From Candidatus Dadabacteria bacterium (lineage in GTDB: Bacteria > Desulfobacterota_D > UBA1144 > Nemesobacterales > UBA2774): a stretch of 41,671 nucleotides of DNA. This document shows, one piece after another, positions 22,820 to 30,821 of the stretch. The notes beneath the pieces are model-generated. The model had not been told where the DNA came from. It ran no database searches and saw only the letters and a program-made list of their open reading frames with translations. Position 1 is the stretch's first letter. Every line of letters starts with the position of its first letter. Made by a program: the position numbers and the translations under genes. The stretch spans positions 1 to 41,671 of the forward strand of contig JADLGH010000018.1 of the NCBI GenBank assembly GCA_020849425.1. Direction: 5' to 3'.

Positions 22820-25486
22820 ATGAAGCCTGAAAAGAAAAAGCCTTCCCGAACGAAGGGCACCCGGCTCATAGAGTCCGAAAGCTATCTGTCCGCCGTTTTG
22901 GATACGGTCGGCGAAGGTATCATCGCGATCGACTCCTCGGGCGCGGTGGTGATGGTGAACAGGGAGTTCGAGAATATCTGGGGTTACGGCAGGGGCGAGG
23001 TCATAGGTCGAAATCTCACCATGCTTATACCGGCCGGGTACAGGGACGCGCACACGGCCGGTCTTAGGCGCTACCTCGAAACGCGAACGCCCGTCGTCCT
23101 CGGAAAGAGGATCGAGCTCGAGGGGCTGAAGAAAGACGGCGCCGTCTTTCCGCTCGAAATATATATCTCCGAAACGGCCGTAGAGGGGGAGCTCTTCTTC
23201 ACGGCCGCCGTAAGGGACATCACCGATTTCAAGAAAGCGGCCGAAGGGTACCGCGACGAAGCCATTTTAAGGAAGAGGAACGAGGTGCTCCTGGGGCTCT
23301 CCAGGAGCGGCGCGCTCGAAAAGGGGGATCTCGACCGGATGCTCCTCGAAATCACCGAGGCCGACGCCGCGACGCTCGGCGTAGGCAGGGTCAACGTCTG
23401 GCTCTATAACGACGACCGGACGAAGATACACTGCATCGAGCACTTCGAGCTCGGGGACGGCTCGCACTCGGACGGCTACGAGCTCTCGGCGTCCGATTAC
23501 CCCGTCTACTTCAAGACCCTCGAGAACGAGCGCATAATCGCCGCCCACAACGCGGCCCGCGACCCGAGGACGGCCGAGTTCGCCGATCCCTACATGAAGA
23601 CCTACGGCATAACGTCGATGCTCGACGCCCCCATACGGCTCAAGGGGAGGATGGTAGGGCTCATTTGCCACGAGCACGTCGGCCCGGCGAGGGTGTGGAC
23701 GCCCGAGGACCAGAATTTCGCGGGCTCTGTCGCCGACCTCATATCCCTCACCCTCGAAGCGAGGGAGCGTAAACGGACCGAGCAGCTCCTGAGAGAGAAC
23801 GAGCACAAGTTCCGCACCCTCGTCGAGAATACGTACGACTACATCTACGAAGCCAGTCTCGACGGGAAGTTCATATATCTCAGCTCCAAGCACAAGGACG
23901 TGCTCGGGTACGAACCCGGGGAATTCATAGGAAGGAGCGTATTCGAGCTCATTCATCCGGACGACGCCGCGGCGGTCATGGCCGAGTTCCAGAAAATAAT
24001 AGAGAGGTCGGTCTCGGGGAGCGCGGTTTACAGGTACAGGCACAGGGACGGGAGCTGGCTCTGGTTCGAGGCGACGGGAAGGCCCTACGTCACGATCGAC
24101 GGCAAGACGAGGATACTCATCTTCAGCCGTGAGATAACGGAGAGGAAAAAGGCGGAAGACGCACTCAGGCAAACCCTCGACCATCTCTCCAGGAAGAGCA
24201 GGTACGAGACCATAGTAAGCGCGGTCACGAGGAGCGTGCACCAGTCGACGGACCTCGAAACCGTGCTCGACAACGCAGTCCAGGCGATCATCGAAAACAT
24301 AGAAAAGGCGAACAACGCCGCGATATATTTCGTCGAGGGCGGGGAGGCCGTGCTGAAGGCCAACAGGGGATACACCGACTGGTACCTGAAACGCGTCGGG
24401 AGGATAGCCTACCCCCGGGGGTATGCGTGGAAGGTGATAATGGACGAAGAGCCCAGGTACTGCCCCGACGTCGACCGCGACGAAGTCATAGGCCCGGCCG
24501 GGAGGGAGCTCGGTATAAAAAGCTACCTGTCCCTTCCCATAAGATACGCCGGGAAGGTAATAGGCACCATCAACATAAACTCGTTCCAGAAGGATTCTTT
24601 CGACGACGACGAGCTCAAGCTCCTCGAAATAGTAGGCGACCAGATATCCGTCGCGCTCGGGAACGCCCGGCAGAAAGGGGCGCTCCAGGAGGCTATGTCC
24701 GAAGTCGAGATATTAAAGAAGCGACTCTTGAGCAAGGGGCCAGGAGAGGAGGGCGCGGCGGAGCTGATAGACGGGATTATAGGCGTCAGCGAAACGCTCA
24801 AAAAGGCCATGTTCATCGCGGGGCAGGCGGCATCGTCGCATAGCCCGGTATTGATAAAAGGAGGCCCCGGGACAGGGAAGCATCTGTTCGCGCAAACCAT
24901 ACACAGGCTGTCGCCCAGGGCCGCGAAGCCGTTCGTCAGGATAGACCACAACGGCGCGGACGAGGCCTCCGTAAAGAAGCGTATACTCGGCCACGAGGAA
25001 AGGGGCCCCAGGAGTAACGCGCTTTCGCTTTCGATAGGGGCGGTCGAGCTCGCGAGCGAGGGGACCGTTTATATAAAAAACGCCCACATGCTTCCGCTCG
25101 ACGTGCAGGGGGTCCTTCTCGGCGTCATACAGAAAGGGGAGTTCAGGCGGCCGGGCGGGGGCCGGCTTATAAAAACGAACGTCAGGATTATCGCGGGCGT
25201 GGACGGCTCGCTCGACGAGCACCTTCTCAACGGGCAGCTGCTCGAAGACCTCTACCACGAGCTCGGGGCGGCGCAGATAGTCCTTCCGCCGCTCAGGGAA
25301 AGGAAAGAAGACATACCCCTCCTCGCGCAGCATTTCATATCCAGGCACGGGGCGGAAAAGAGCCGCGGTGCCGTGCCGGCGAGCGTACTGGAAGACCTCT
25401 CTTCCGGCGACTGGCCGGACAACGTAAGGGGGCTCGAAAACCTCATAAGGGAAACGCTGCTCCGGGCCGGAACCGTCGGGCCCTGA
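22820..25486 (+). CDS. PAS-GAF-PAS-GAF sensor with degenerate sigma-54-activator AAA+ domain
   Basis: 888 residues and no membrane segment. The order is PAS (about 19-131), GAF (140-320), PAS (325-440), GAF (458-615), then an NtrC-class AAA+ domain (652-888). Walker A is kept (GGPGTGKH, 681-688). The GAFTGA loop that contacts sigma-54 is gone (GHEERGPRSNA, 724-734). Walker B reads GTVYIKNA (748-755), lacking the Asp-Glu pair. Both arginine fingers are changed (LLEDLYHEL, 807-815, where FREDLFHRL is typical). The C-terminal Fis-type DNA-binding domain is absent. It should therefore bind nucleotide but not hydrolyse it or activate sigma-54. It is followed 20 nt later by the cyclase fusion gene, its likely partner. 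Confidence 0.88.
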   Translation: MKPEKKKPSRTKGTRLIESESYLSAVLDTVGEGIIAIDSSGAVVMVNREFENIWGYGRGEVIGRNLTMLIPAGYRDAHTAGLRRYLETRTPVVLGKRIELEGLKKDGAVFPLEIYISETAVEGELFFTAAVRDITDFKKAAEGYRDEAILRKRNEVLLGLSRSGALEKGDLDRMLLEITEADAATLGVGRVNVWLYNDDRTKIHCIEHFELGDGSHSDGYELSASDYPVYFKTLENERIIAAHNAARDPRTAEFADPYMKTYGITSMLDAPIRLKGRMVGLICHEHVGPARVWTPEDQNFAGSVADLISLTLEARERKRTEQLLRENEHKFRTLVENTYDYIYEASLDGKFIYLSSKHKDVLGYEPGEFIGRSVFELIHPDDAAAVMAEFQKIIERSVSGSAVYRYRHRDGSWLWFEATGRPYVTIDGKTRILIFSREITERKKAEDALRQTLDHLSRKSRYETIVSAVTRSVHQSTDLETVLDNAVQAIIENIEKANNAAIYFVEGGEAVLKANRGYTDWYLKRVGRIAYPRGYAWKVIMDEEPRYCPDVDRDEVIGPAGRELGIKSYLSLPIRYAGKVIGTININSFQKDSFDDDELKLLEIVGDQISVALGNARQKGALQEAMSEVEILKKRLLSKGPGEEGAAELIDGIIGVSETLKKAMFIAGQAASSHSPVLIKGGPGTGKHLFAQTIHRLSPRAAKPFVRIDHNGADEASVKKRILGHEERGPRSNALSLSIGAVELASEGTVYIKNAHMLPLDVQGVLLGVIQKGEFRRPGGGRLIKTNVRIIAGVDGSLDEHLLNGQLLEDLYHELGAAQIVLPPLRERKEDIPLLAQHFISRHGAEKSRGAVPASVLEDLSSGDWPDNVRGLENLIRETLLRAGTVGP

Positions 25487-25505
25487 GCGTATCCCGGGAA
25501 AACGT

Positions 25506-28340
25506 ATGAACGGCGATTTCGGCAATCTCAACCAGGCGTTTATGTCGGCGTTTGAAAACTACGCCCGCAGGACGTGTTTTAAGGTGGCAAGGGACGGGCA
25601 TTATACGGACGTACGTTTCGAGGACTTCGAAAGGTCGGTTCTGCGCCTGGTTGACTATCTCGGCTCCGCGGGGCTCGCCCCGGGCGACAGGGTTCTCATC
25701 GCCGCCGGGAATTCCCCGGAATGGATGGCGGCCTGTATCGCGTCCCTCGTCTCGGGGGCGGTGGTGGTTCCGGCCGCGATGTCGGCGAAACCCGATACGC
25801 TTGCTTTCATATCCGGAAATTCGAGCCCGTCGGTCGTATTCGCCGAGGACGAATCCATTGCCGGGAGCGTTTCGGATGCATGCGGCAAACCGCCCCGCGT
25901 CATACTAATGAGCGGCGGGACGGGCGGACAAAGGGAGTGCATTTCGGATATATTGCAGGATAGCGAGCCCCCCGGAGACCCCCGGTCGCTTTATGCAAGG
26001 GCCGGCTCGCTCCAGCCCGAAAAAAGGGCGGTCATTCTCTACACCGCCCTCGATACCGGGCGCCCGAGGGGGGCGGTATTCAGCCACGGCGGTCTCGTCA
26101 CGGCCCTCTCGCAGGTCTCGGAATGGTTTACCCTCGACGAATACGACCTCGGATTCACAACCCTCGGCTGGAGCTATTTCCCGAGCTTCGTCGCGGGTCT
26201 TTATTACATGCTGTCCGGCGTCGGCAACGCCCTTGCCAGCGGGACGGCGCCGGTATTCGACGACCTCCAGCAGACGAGCCCGACTGTAACGATGACGAGC
26301 CCCTTCGCCATAGAGAACATATACAAAAAGATAACGGCCGAGCTGGGCGAGATGCCCGAGTCGCGGCGCAAGGCCTTCGAGTGGGCGCTCGCGCTCGGCA
26401 GGCGCTACCGCGCCTCGGAATCGACCGCGTCGGAGGAGCTCCGCGAAAGATACACCCGGGCCGACATGACCTTTTTCGCGCGTATGAGGGCCATGCTCGG
26501 CGGGAGGCTCCACAGGATTTATTCCGCCGGGGCGCCGCTTTCAAACGAGCTCGTGGGGTACGTCGAGGCGATAGGCCTCATGCCGCTCAGCGTCTACGCC
26601 GTGGCGGAATCGGGGGGCTTCCCCGCCGTCAGCAGCCCCTTCGCCAGGCGGCTCGGCTCCTGCGGTCAGGTTGCCCCCGGCTTCCAGATACGCATCTCCG
26701 ACGAAGGCGAGGTTCTCGTCCGGGGCAAAACGGTAGTAAGGGACTACTGGAACAACCCGCCCGAATCCGAAAGGGTCACGGACGCCGACGGCTGGCTCCA
26801 CACCGGCGACATAGGGCGTTTCGACCCCGACGGCTATCTCATGCTGACGGGCCACAAGCAGTCCGTGTTCATGCTCTCCTACGGGCGCAAGATATCGCCG
26901 TCCCGGATCGAGGGCTATCTCACGGAAAGCCCGTTCATCTCGCGGGCCATAGTGCTGGGAGAGGGGAAGTCCTACGTGTCCGCCCTCATAGCGCCCGACA
27001 TGGGCGCTATGGCCGCCCGCATGGCCGAAAATGCGGACGGCGGCGCGCCGTCCGGAATAGATATAATGAGCCGCGAGGTCAAGAGCCTCATCGACGAAAC
27101 CGTTTCCGAAGTGAATTCCAGGCTCAACCTCTGGGAAAGGATCGAGGCCTATACGCTCCTGGAAGGCGACGAGCCGGCGGCAATGGAAGAGAGAGAGGAG
27201 GGCGCCCCCGGCCGAAGGACGGCCCCCCCGGAGCGGTACGCCCCCTACGTCGCCGCTATGTACCCGGATACGGTGAACATAGGCAAGGCCGACATAACGC
27301 AGGTGCAGGTAGAGCCCGATCAGCTTAGGGACCTCCTCGAAAAACAGGACATCCTCCACGCGTGGATGGAGGACGCGGGGATAGGATTCCTGCTCGACCT
27401 CGCACGGACGAAGGGGATAGACGCCCTCGCGATGATCAACATATGCGAGACCGCGGCCAGCGTGGCCCAGATGCAGAGCGAGGAAAAGCCCGTGTCCACC
27501 GCGCTGATCGTCGGCGATTCCACATACATATCCCGTATACTGCCCGACAGCGAGATCCAGTTTCAGCGCTACGACCACATAAGGCGAATGCAGCAGGTCG
27601 TCATAACCCTTGCCAGGATCGTGGACGGAGTGGTGCTCGGCTACGGCATAGACAGGCACGGCTTTCTGAGGAGGATCCACAAGCTCGACATCACCGTCGA
27701 CGAATCCGCGAATTTCCTCCTCGGCCCGCAGTTCCGCCGCCACGCCGCGATCTCGCGGGAGTGTGATGCGATAGTCTTTTACGTCCCGACGGGCGGAAGA
27801 CAGGTCAGGGTGTTCTCCGACGGACAGATGGTGGCCCGGTACACGAGCGGCAACTGGATAGCCGAGAACATCCCGCGCATAGACCTCACGGTGGACAGGC
27901 TCTCCGCGGCCAGGGGCTACGACGTTGGTCTCCTCCGCCGTATATTCAGGTGCGCGTTTCTAATGTCCGAGAGGAACCTCGGGGCGATATTCATAATCGG
28001 CGACGCCGGACGGATACTCAAAAAGTCGGACCCACCCGAGATAAGCCCGTTCGCGACCATCGCGGATTCGCACATAGACAGGCTTACGGACGGGGAGATT
28101 ATCAACTTCGCCAAGCAGGACGGGGCGACGATCATAGACTCGGCGGAGGGTAAGTTCAGGGGCTGCATGGTGCTTTTGCGCCCGAGCGCCGAGACGAGGT
28201 CAGAGGTCGGGATAGGGAAGGGGGCCCGGCACTCGAGCGCCTCGAAGATGAGCGCCGAGGCTAACTGCCTCGCGATCACGGTTTCCCAGGACGGCCCGAT
28301 AACCGTTTACGACGGCGGCGAGAGCGTGCTGTCTATATAG
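25506..28340 (+). CDS. Acyl-CoA-synthetase-like / tandem DisA_N (diadenylate cyclase-like) fusion protein
   Basis: 944 residues. Residues 1-575 resemble a long-chain acyl-CoA synthetase: YAVAESGG (364-371), WLHTGDIGRF (D435) and GRKISPSRIEG (460-470). Its ATP loop is eroded (YTALDTGRPRGA, 179-190) and the usual C-terminal catalytic lysine motif is not seen. Two DacZ/DisA_N-like units follow. Copy 1 (about 640-790) has EEKPVSTALIVGD (659-671), DGV (707-709) and FRRHAAIS (743-750). Copy 2 (about 800-944) has LGAIFIIGD, the catalytic DGA (872-874) and GARHSSA (906-912), then AITVSQDG. DAC enzymes join two ATP into c-di-AMP across a face-to-face dimer. The domain assignment is by motif reading. 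Activity is inferred and unproven, because the third RHR residue is serine. Confidence 0.82.
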   Translation: MNGDFGNLNQAFMSAFENYARRTCFKVARDGHYTDVRFEDFERSVLRLVDYLGSAGLAPGDRVLIAAGNSPEWMAACIASLVSGAVVVPAAMSAKPDTLAFISGNSSPSVVFAEDESIAGSVSDACGKPPRVILMSGGTGGQRECISDILQDSEPPGDPRSLYARAGSLQPEKRAVILYTALDTGRPRGAVFSHGGLVTALSQVSEWFTLDEYDLGFTTLGWSYFPSFVAGLYYMLSGVGNALASGTAPVFDDLQQTSPTVTMTSPFAIENIYKKITAELGEMPESRRKAFEWALALGRRYRASESTASEELRERYTRADMTFFARMRAMLGGRLHRIYSAGAPLSNELVGYVEAIGLMPLSVYAVAESGGFPAVSSPFARRLGSCGQVAPGFQIRISDEGEVLVRGKTVVRDYWNNPPESERVTDADGWLHTGDIGRFDPDGYLMLTGHKQSVFMLSYGRKISPSRIEGYLTESPFISRAIVLGEGKSYVSALIAPDMGAMAARMAENADGGAPSGIDIMSREVKSLIDETVSEVNSRLNLWERIEAYTLLEGDEPAAMEEREEGAPGRRTAPPERYAPYVAAMYPDTVNIGKADITQVQVEPDQLRDLLEKQDILHAWMEDAGIGFLLDLARTKGIDALAMINICETAASVAQMQSEEKPVSTALIVGDSTYISRILPDSEIQFQRYDHIRRMQQVVITLARIVDGVVLGYGIDRHGFLRRIHKLDITVDESANFLLGPQFRRHAAISRECDAIVFYVPTGGRQVRVFSDGQMVARYTSGNWIAENIPRIDLTVDRLSAARGYDVGLLRRIFRCAFLMSERNLGAIFIIGDAGRILKKSDPPEISPFATIADSHIDRLTDGEIINFAKQDGATIIDSAEGKFRGCMVLLRPSAETRSEVGIGKGARHSSASKMSAEANCLAITVSQDGPITVYDGGESVLSI

Positions 28341-28391
28341 AAATCCGTCTATGCGCATCATTTGCCCGGTTTTGTAATTTATTAATACAGG

Positions 28392-28420
28392 TTGACTCGG
28401 CGCTTGAAACGCGCTAAACT
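28392..28420 (+). promoter_or_regulatory. Promoter of the cold-shock gene
   Basis: TTGACT at 28392-28397 and TAAACT at 28415-28420, spaced 17 bp. Transcription would start near 28427, leaving a leader of about 100 nt before the ATG at 28527. Long leaders are usual for csp mRNAs. The ribosome site TAGGAGGT is at 28511-28518. Confidence 0.6.
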
Positions 28421-28526
28421 ATCGGTAAGGTTGCAGTAGTGCAGTTCTTGTCTATTCTAGGATCTTTACCTGAAAGTGATTTTGAACCACTAGCACAACC
28501 CAATTTAAAATAGGAGGTAGACCAGC

Positions 28527-28736
28527 ATGTCAGAACGTAAAATTGGCACTGTAAAGTGGTTCAATTCTACTAAGGGTTTCGGCTTTATTGAGCTTGAAAA
28601 CGAAAAAGACGTTTTCGTTCACTACAGCGAAATCAAGGCGACCGGCTTTCGTTCACTCGAAGAAGGCCAGCGCGTAGAGTTCACGGTCGTGAACGGGCAG
28701 AAAGGCCCGCAGGCTCAGGACGTAGTACTAGCCTAA
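28527..28736 (+). CDS. Cold-shock protein, CspA family
   Basis: 69 residues, the standard single-OB-fold length. RNP1 (KGFGFIEL) and RNP2 (VFVHYSEI) are present after [11 protein letters not shown]. It binds single-stranded RNA or DNA and melts mRNA structure. Its promoter, long leader, strong AGGAGG site and intrinsic terminator make it a self-contained, highly expressed unit. It sits 186 bp after the cyclase fusion and I do not see it as part of that unit. Confidence 0.96.
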   Translation: MSERKIGTVKWFNSTKGFGFIELENEKDVFVHYSEIKATGFRSLEEGQRVEFTVVNGQKGPQAQDVVLA

Positions 28737-28752
28737 CGAAAATGAAAACGAC

Positions 28753-28788
28753 AGCGGCGCACCGGAACCCCGGCGCGCCGCTTTTTTT
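28753..28788 (+). terminator. Intrinsic terminator of the cold-shock gene
   Basis: AGCGGCGC (28753-28760) pairs perfectly with GCGCCGCT (28774-28781), and the stem is followed directly by a T run (28782-28788). It ends the csp transcript and also faces the end of the convergent DUF2092 gene. Confidence 0.85.
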
Positions 28789-28836
28789 CTTATTTTTAAT
28801 TCCTTCCCGCTCGTTACCGTTTCTTAATTCGGGCTT

Positions 28837-29682
28837 CTACTGAAACGCCCTTATGCTTATTCCCGCAAATTCGGGTCGCCCGGTTATTTGCAAGAACTCG
28901 CCCTGGCTGCTCATCTTGGGAATATCCGGCTTGTACGCGGCGTCGCGTATGGTCTTGTCGGCCACCCAGTCCTTTATGAGGGCTATGAACTGAGGCGATT
29001 CCGGGCGGCTCTTGTACGTTATAACGAGCTTTCGCGGAACGGGGCGATTTCCGTCCTCGATCCATATCTGCCAGTCTATGTCATTCCCCTGGAATATAAG
29101 ATGGCGGCACATTGCGCCGGATACGCGGCTGGGCCCGAGGCTCCTTCCGCCGGTCACGTTCTTCGTGAGCGTCTTGAACGTATTTATGAACAGGAACTCA
29201 CTCAGCACGGGGTCGAAGGCGTATTCGTCGGAGAGCTTGGTGAGCGCCTGGTCCACGGTTCCGGGGAGGGTGGCCGCCGCGTAGTCGTTCTCGGGGATTT
29301 GGAGTATGGTAGCCTGCCCGGCGGTATACCAGAGCCTGTAGCCGCCTCTTTCCGTCGTGTAGCTCACGGCGAACTTGTTCGGCTTGGTGAGATACGCGAC
29401 CGCTTCGGCGCCGTATTGAACCTTCAGTCCCGAGCCGAGCACCTCGTCGTACATGATGTCGGCCTTAAACGAGTAATCCGAGCGGCTGCCGAGGTAGTTG
29501 CTCATCGACTGTAGAGCTGCGGCGGCCTCGGAGTCTATATTCGCCGGCGTGTCGTACTGGGCATAAGCCGCCCCGCCGCCGGCGCCGGAAGCCAGAACGA
29601 CAGCCAGGATAAAGATATAAAGCGAGCCGTTCCGGCTCCCGCCGGGGGACGCCGAATGTCCCGGGTTTACGTGTGTGCTCAT
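28837..29682 (-). CDS. Secreted DUF2092-family protein
   Basis: 281 residues from the ATG at 29682, which has AAAGGAGG upstream; a longer frame to 29778 lacks such a site. The signal peptide LYIFILAVVLASGAGGGAAYA is followed by SEAAAALQSMSNYLGSRSDYSF and the block LTKPNKFAVSYTTERGGYRLWYTAGQATIL. These match the DUF2092 (LolA-fold-like) pattern in which a predicted outer-membrane or periplasmic protein carries DG-type beta strands. A substrate is unknown. It is convergent with the cold-shock gene and divergent from the DedA gene. Confidence 0.75.
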   Translation of the reverse strand: MSTHVNPGHSASPGGSRNGSLYIFILAVVLASGAGGGAAYAQYDTPANIDSEAAAALQSMSNYLGSRSDYSFKADIMYDEVLGSGLKVQYGAEAVAYLTKPNKFAVSYTTERGGYRLWYTAGQATILQIPENDYAAATLPGTVDQALTKLSDEYAFDPVLSEFLFINTFKTLTKNVTGGRSLGPSRVSGAMCRHLIFQGNDIDWQIWIEDGNRPVPRKLVITYKSRPESPQFIALIKDWVADKTIRDAAYKPDIPKMSSQGEFLQITGRPEFAGISIRAFQ

Positions 29683-29960
29683 AAAATTTCCTCCTTTGTT
29701 TACGGGCCGAAAGACAAGAATATTAATATAAGCCCCCCTTATCCGTGGAATATAACATATTCCGGGAAAACGGCACAAGAGTTTAAAGAGCCCCGCGGGC
29801 CCGGGGGCCCGGATACGGCGGATCGACGCCGCCGCCGCGCGGCGCTCGATATCGCGGGGATTCCGAAGGCCAAAGGAATTTTCTCCCCCGGTGAATAAAC
29901 ATGATGTAATATTCCGGTAAATCGGTTATAAACTGATAGTCGCGCCGGACATCTTCTAAT

Positions 29961-30623
29961 ATGCCATTTCTCGATATCAGCCTTGTTACATTGATTCAGA
30001 CCGCGGGGTATCTGGGCCTCTTCGGGATAATATTCGCCGAGTCGGGGCTTTTCGTGGGATTTTTCCTCCCGGGAGACTCGCTTCTTTTCACGGCCGGGTT
30101 CCTGTCTTCACAGGGATATTTCGATATAACCGTTTTGATGGTCTTATGCTTCGTCGCAGCCGTGCTGGGCGACAACTTCGGCTATGCGTTCGGGAAGAAG
30201 GTAGGCCCCGCGATATTCAAAAAAGAGGACTCCCTCTTCTTTCACAAGAGGCATCTCGTTCGCGCGCAGGAGTATTACGCGAGGTACGGCGGGAAGACCA
30301 TCATACTCGCCCGCTTCATTCCCGTGGTCCGCACGTTCGCCCCTATATTGGCCGGCGTGGGCAAGATGCACTACAGGACTTTTTTCGTATACAACATAAT
30401 CGGCGCCGTCCTCTGGGCGATAGGGCTTACGGCCCTCGGCTACTATCTGGGCTCCGCCATTCCCAATATAGACAAATATCTCCTGCCGATAATAGCCGCG
30501 ATTATAATCGTATCGATCCTTCCTGCTTTCGTTCAAATCGCGAGGGACGGCACGCTGAAGGAAATAATCGCCGCGCTCAGGAAAAGGCGAAAGGCGGGCG
30601 TATCGAAGCCCGGTAAGGTCTGA
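29961..30623 (+). CDS. DedA-family membrane protein
   Basis: 220 residues with four to six hydrophobic segments. The family core is clear: FAESGLFVGFFLPGDSLLFTAGFL, GDNFGYAFGKKVG and the arginine-containing GGKTIILARFIPVVRTFAPILAGVG, then NIIGAVLWAIGL. DedA/VTT proteins flip or transport lipids such as undecaprenyl phosphate or phosphatidylethanolamine and help keep the membrane potential. No lipid specificity can be read. The ATG has only a weak ribosome site. The 278 bp upstream hold a GC-rich inverted repeat and nothing else I can name. Confidence 0.92.
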   Translation: MPFLDISLVTLIQTAGYLGLFGIIFAESGLFVGFFLPGDSLLFTAGFLSSQGYFDITVLMVLCFVAAVLGDNFGYAFGKKVGPAIFKKEDSLFFHKRHLVRAQEYYARYGGKTIILARFIPVVRTFAPILAGVGKMHYRTFFVYNIIGAVLWAIGLTALGYYLGSAIPNIDKYLLPIIAAIIIVSILPAFVQIARDGTLKEIIAALRKRRKAGVSKPGKV

Positions 30624-30717
30624 TCTCTCCCAATTTTTAATCTTCCCGCTAACACCGAATCTCCCCGTATTACGGGCGCTTCTCTTAAATGGACAATAAT
30701 TATCGCTAATTAATATA

Positions 30718-30746
30718 TTGACTGAACGGCAAAACAGTCAGATACT
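30718..30746 (+). promoter_or_regulatory. Promoter overlapped by dyad TGACTG-N10-CAGTCA
   Basis: TTGACT (30718-30723) and GATACT (30741-30746) are spaced 17 bp. A 22-bp perfect dyad, TGACTG (30719-30724) and CAGTCA (30735-30740), occupies the -35 and the whole spacer. That position suits a repressor or a MerR-like activator. The next gene starts at 30822 behind an AAGGAGG-type site. Confidence 0.5.
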
Positions 30747-30821
30747 TGGAAATATCCGAACAGCCCCGTAGCAGAAAACCCGATACGTAATTCGCTGCCG
30801 GCACACAAGGAGGCATAATAG

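Noticed and set aside
22820-25486. Reading the sensor gene as a truncated sigma-54-activator pseudogene
   Set aside because: The frame is intact over 888 codons, the losses are clean substitutions at every sigma-54-specific motif, and Walker A and PAS/GAF domains are kept. Domain repurposing fits better than decay.
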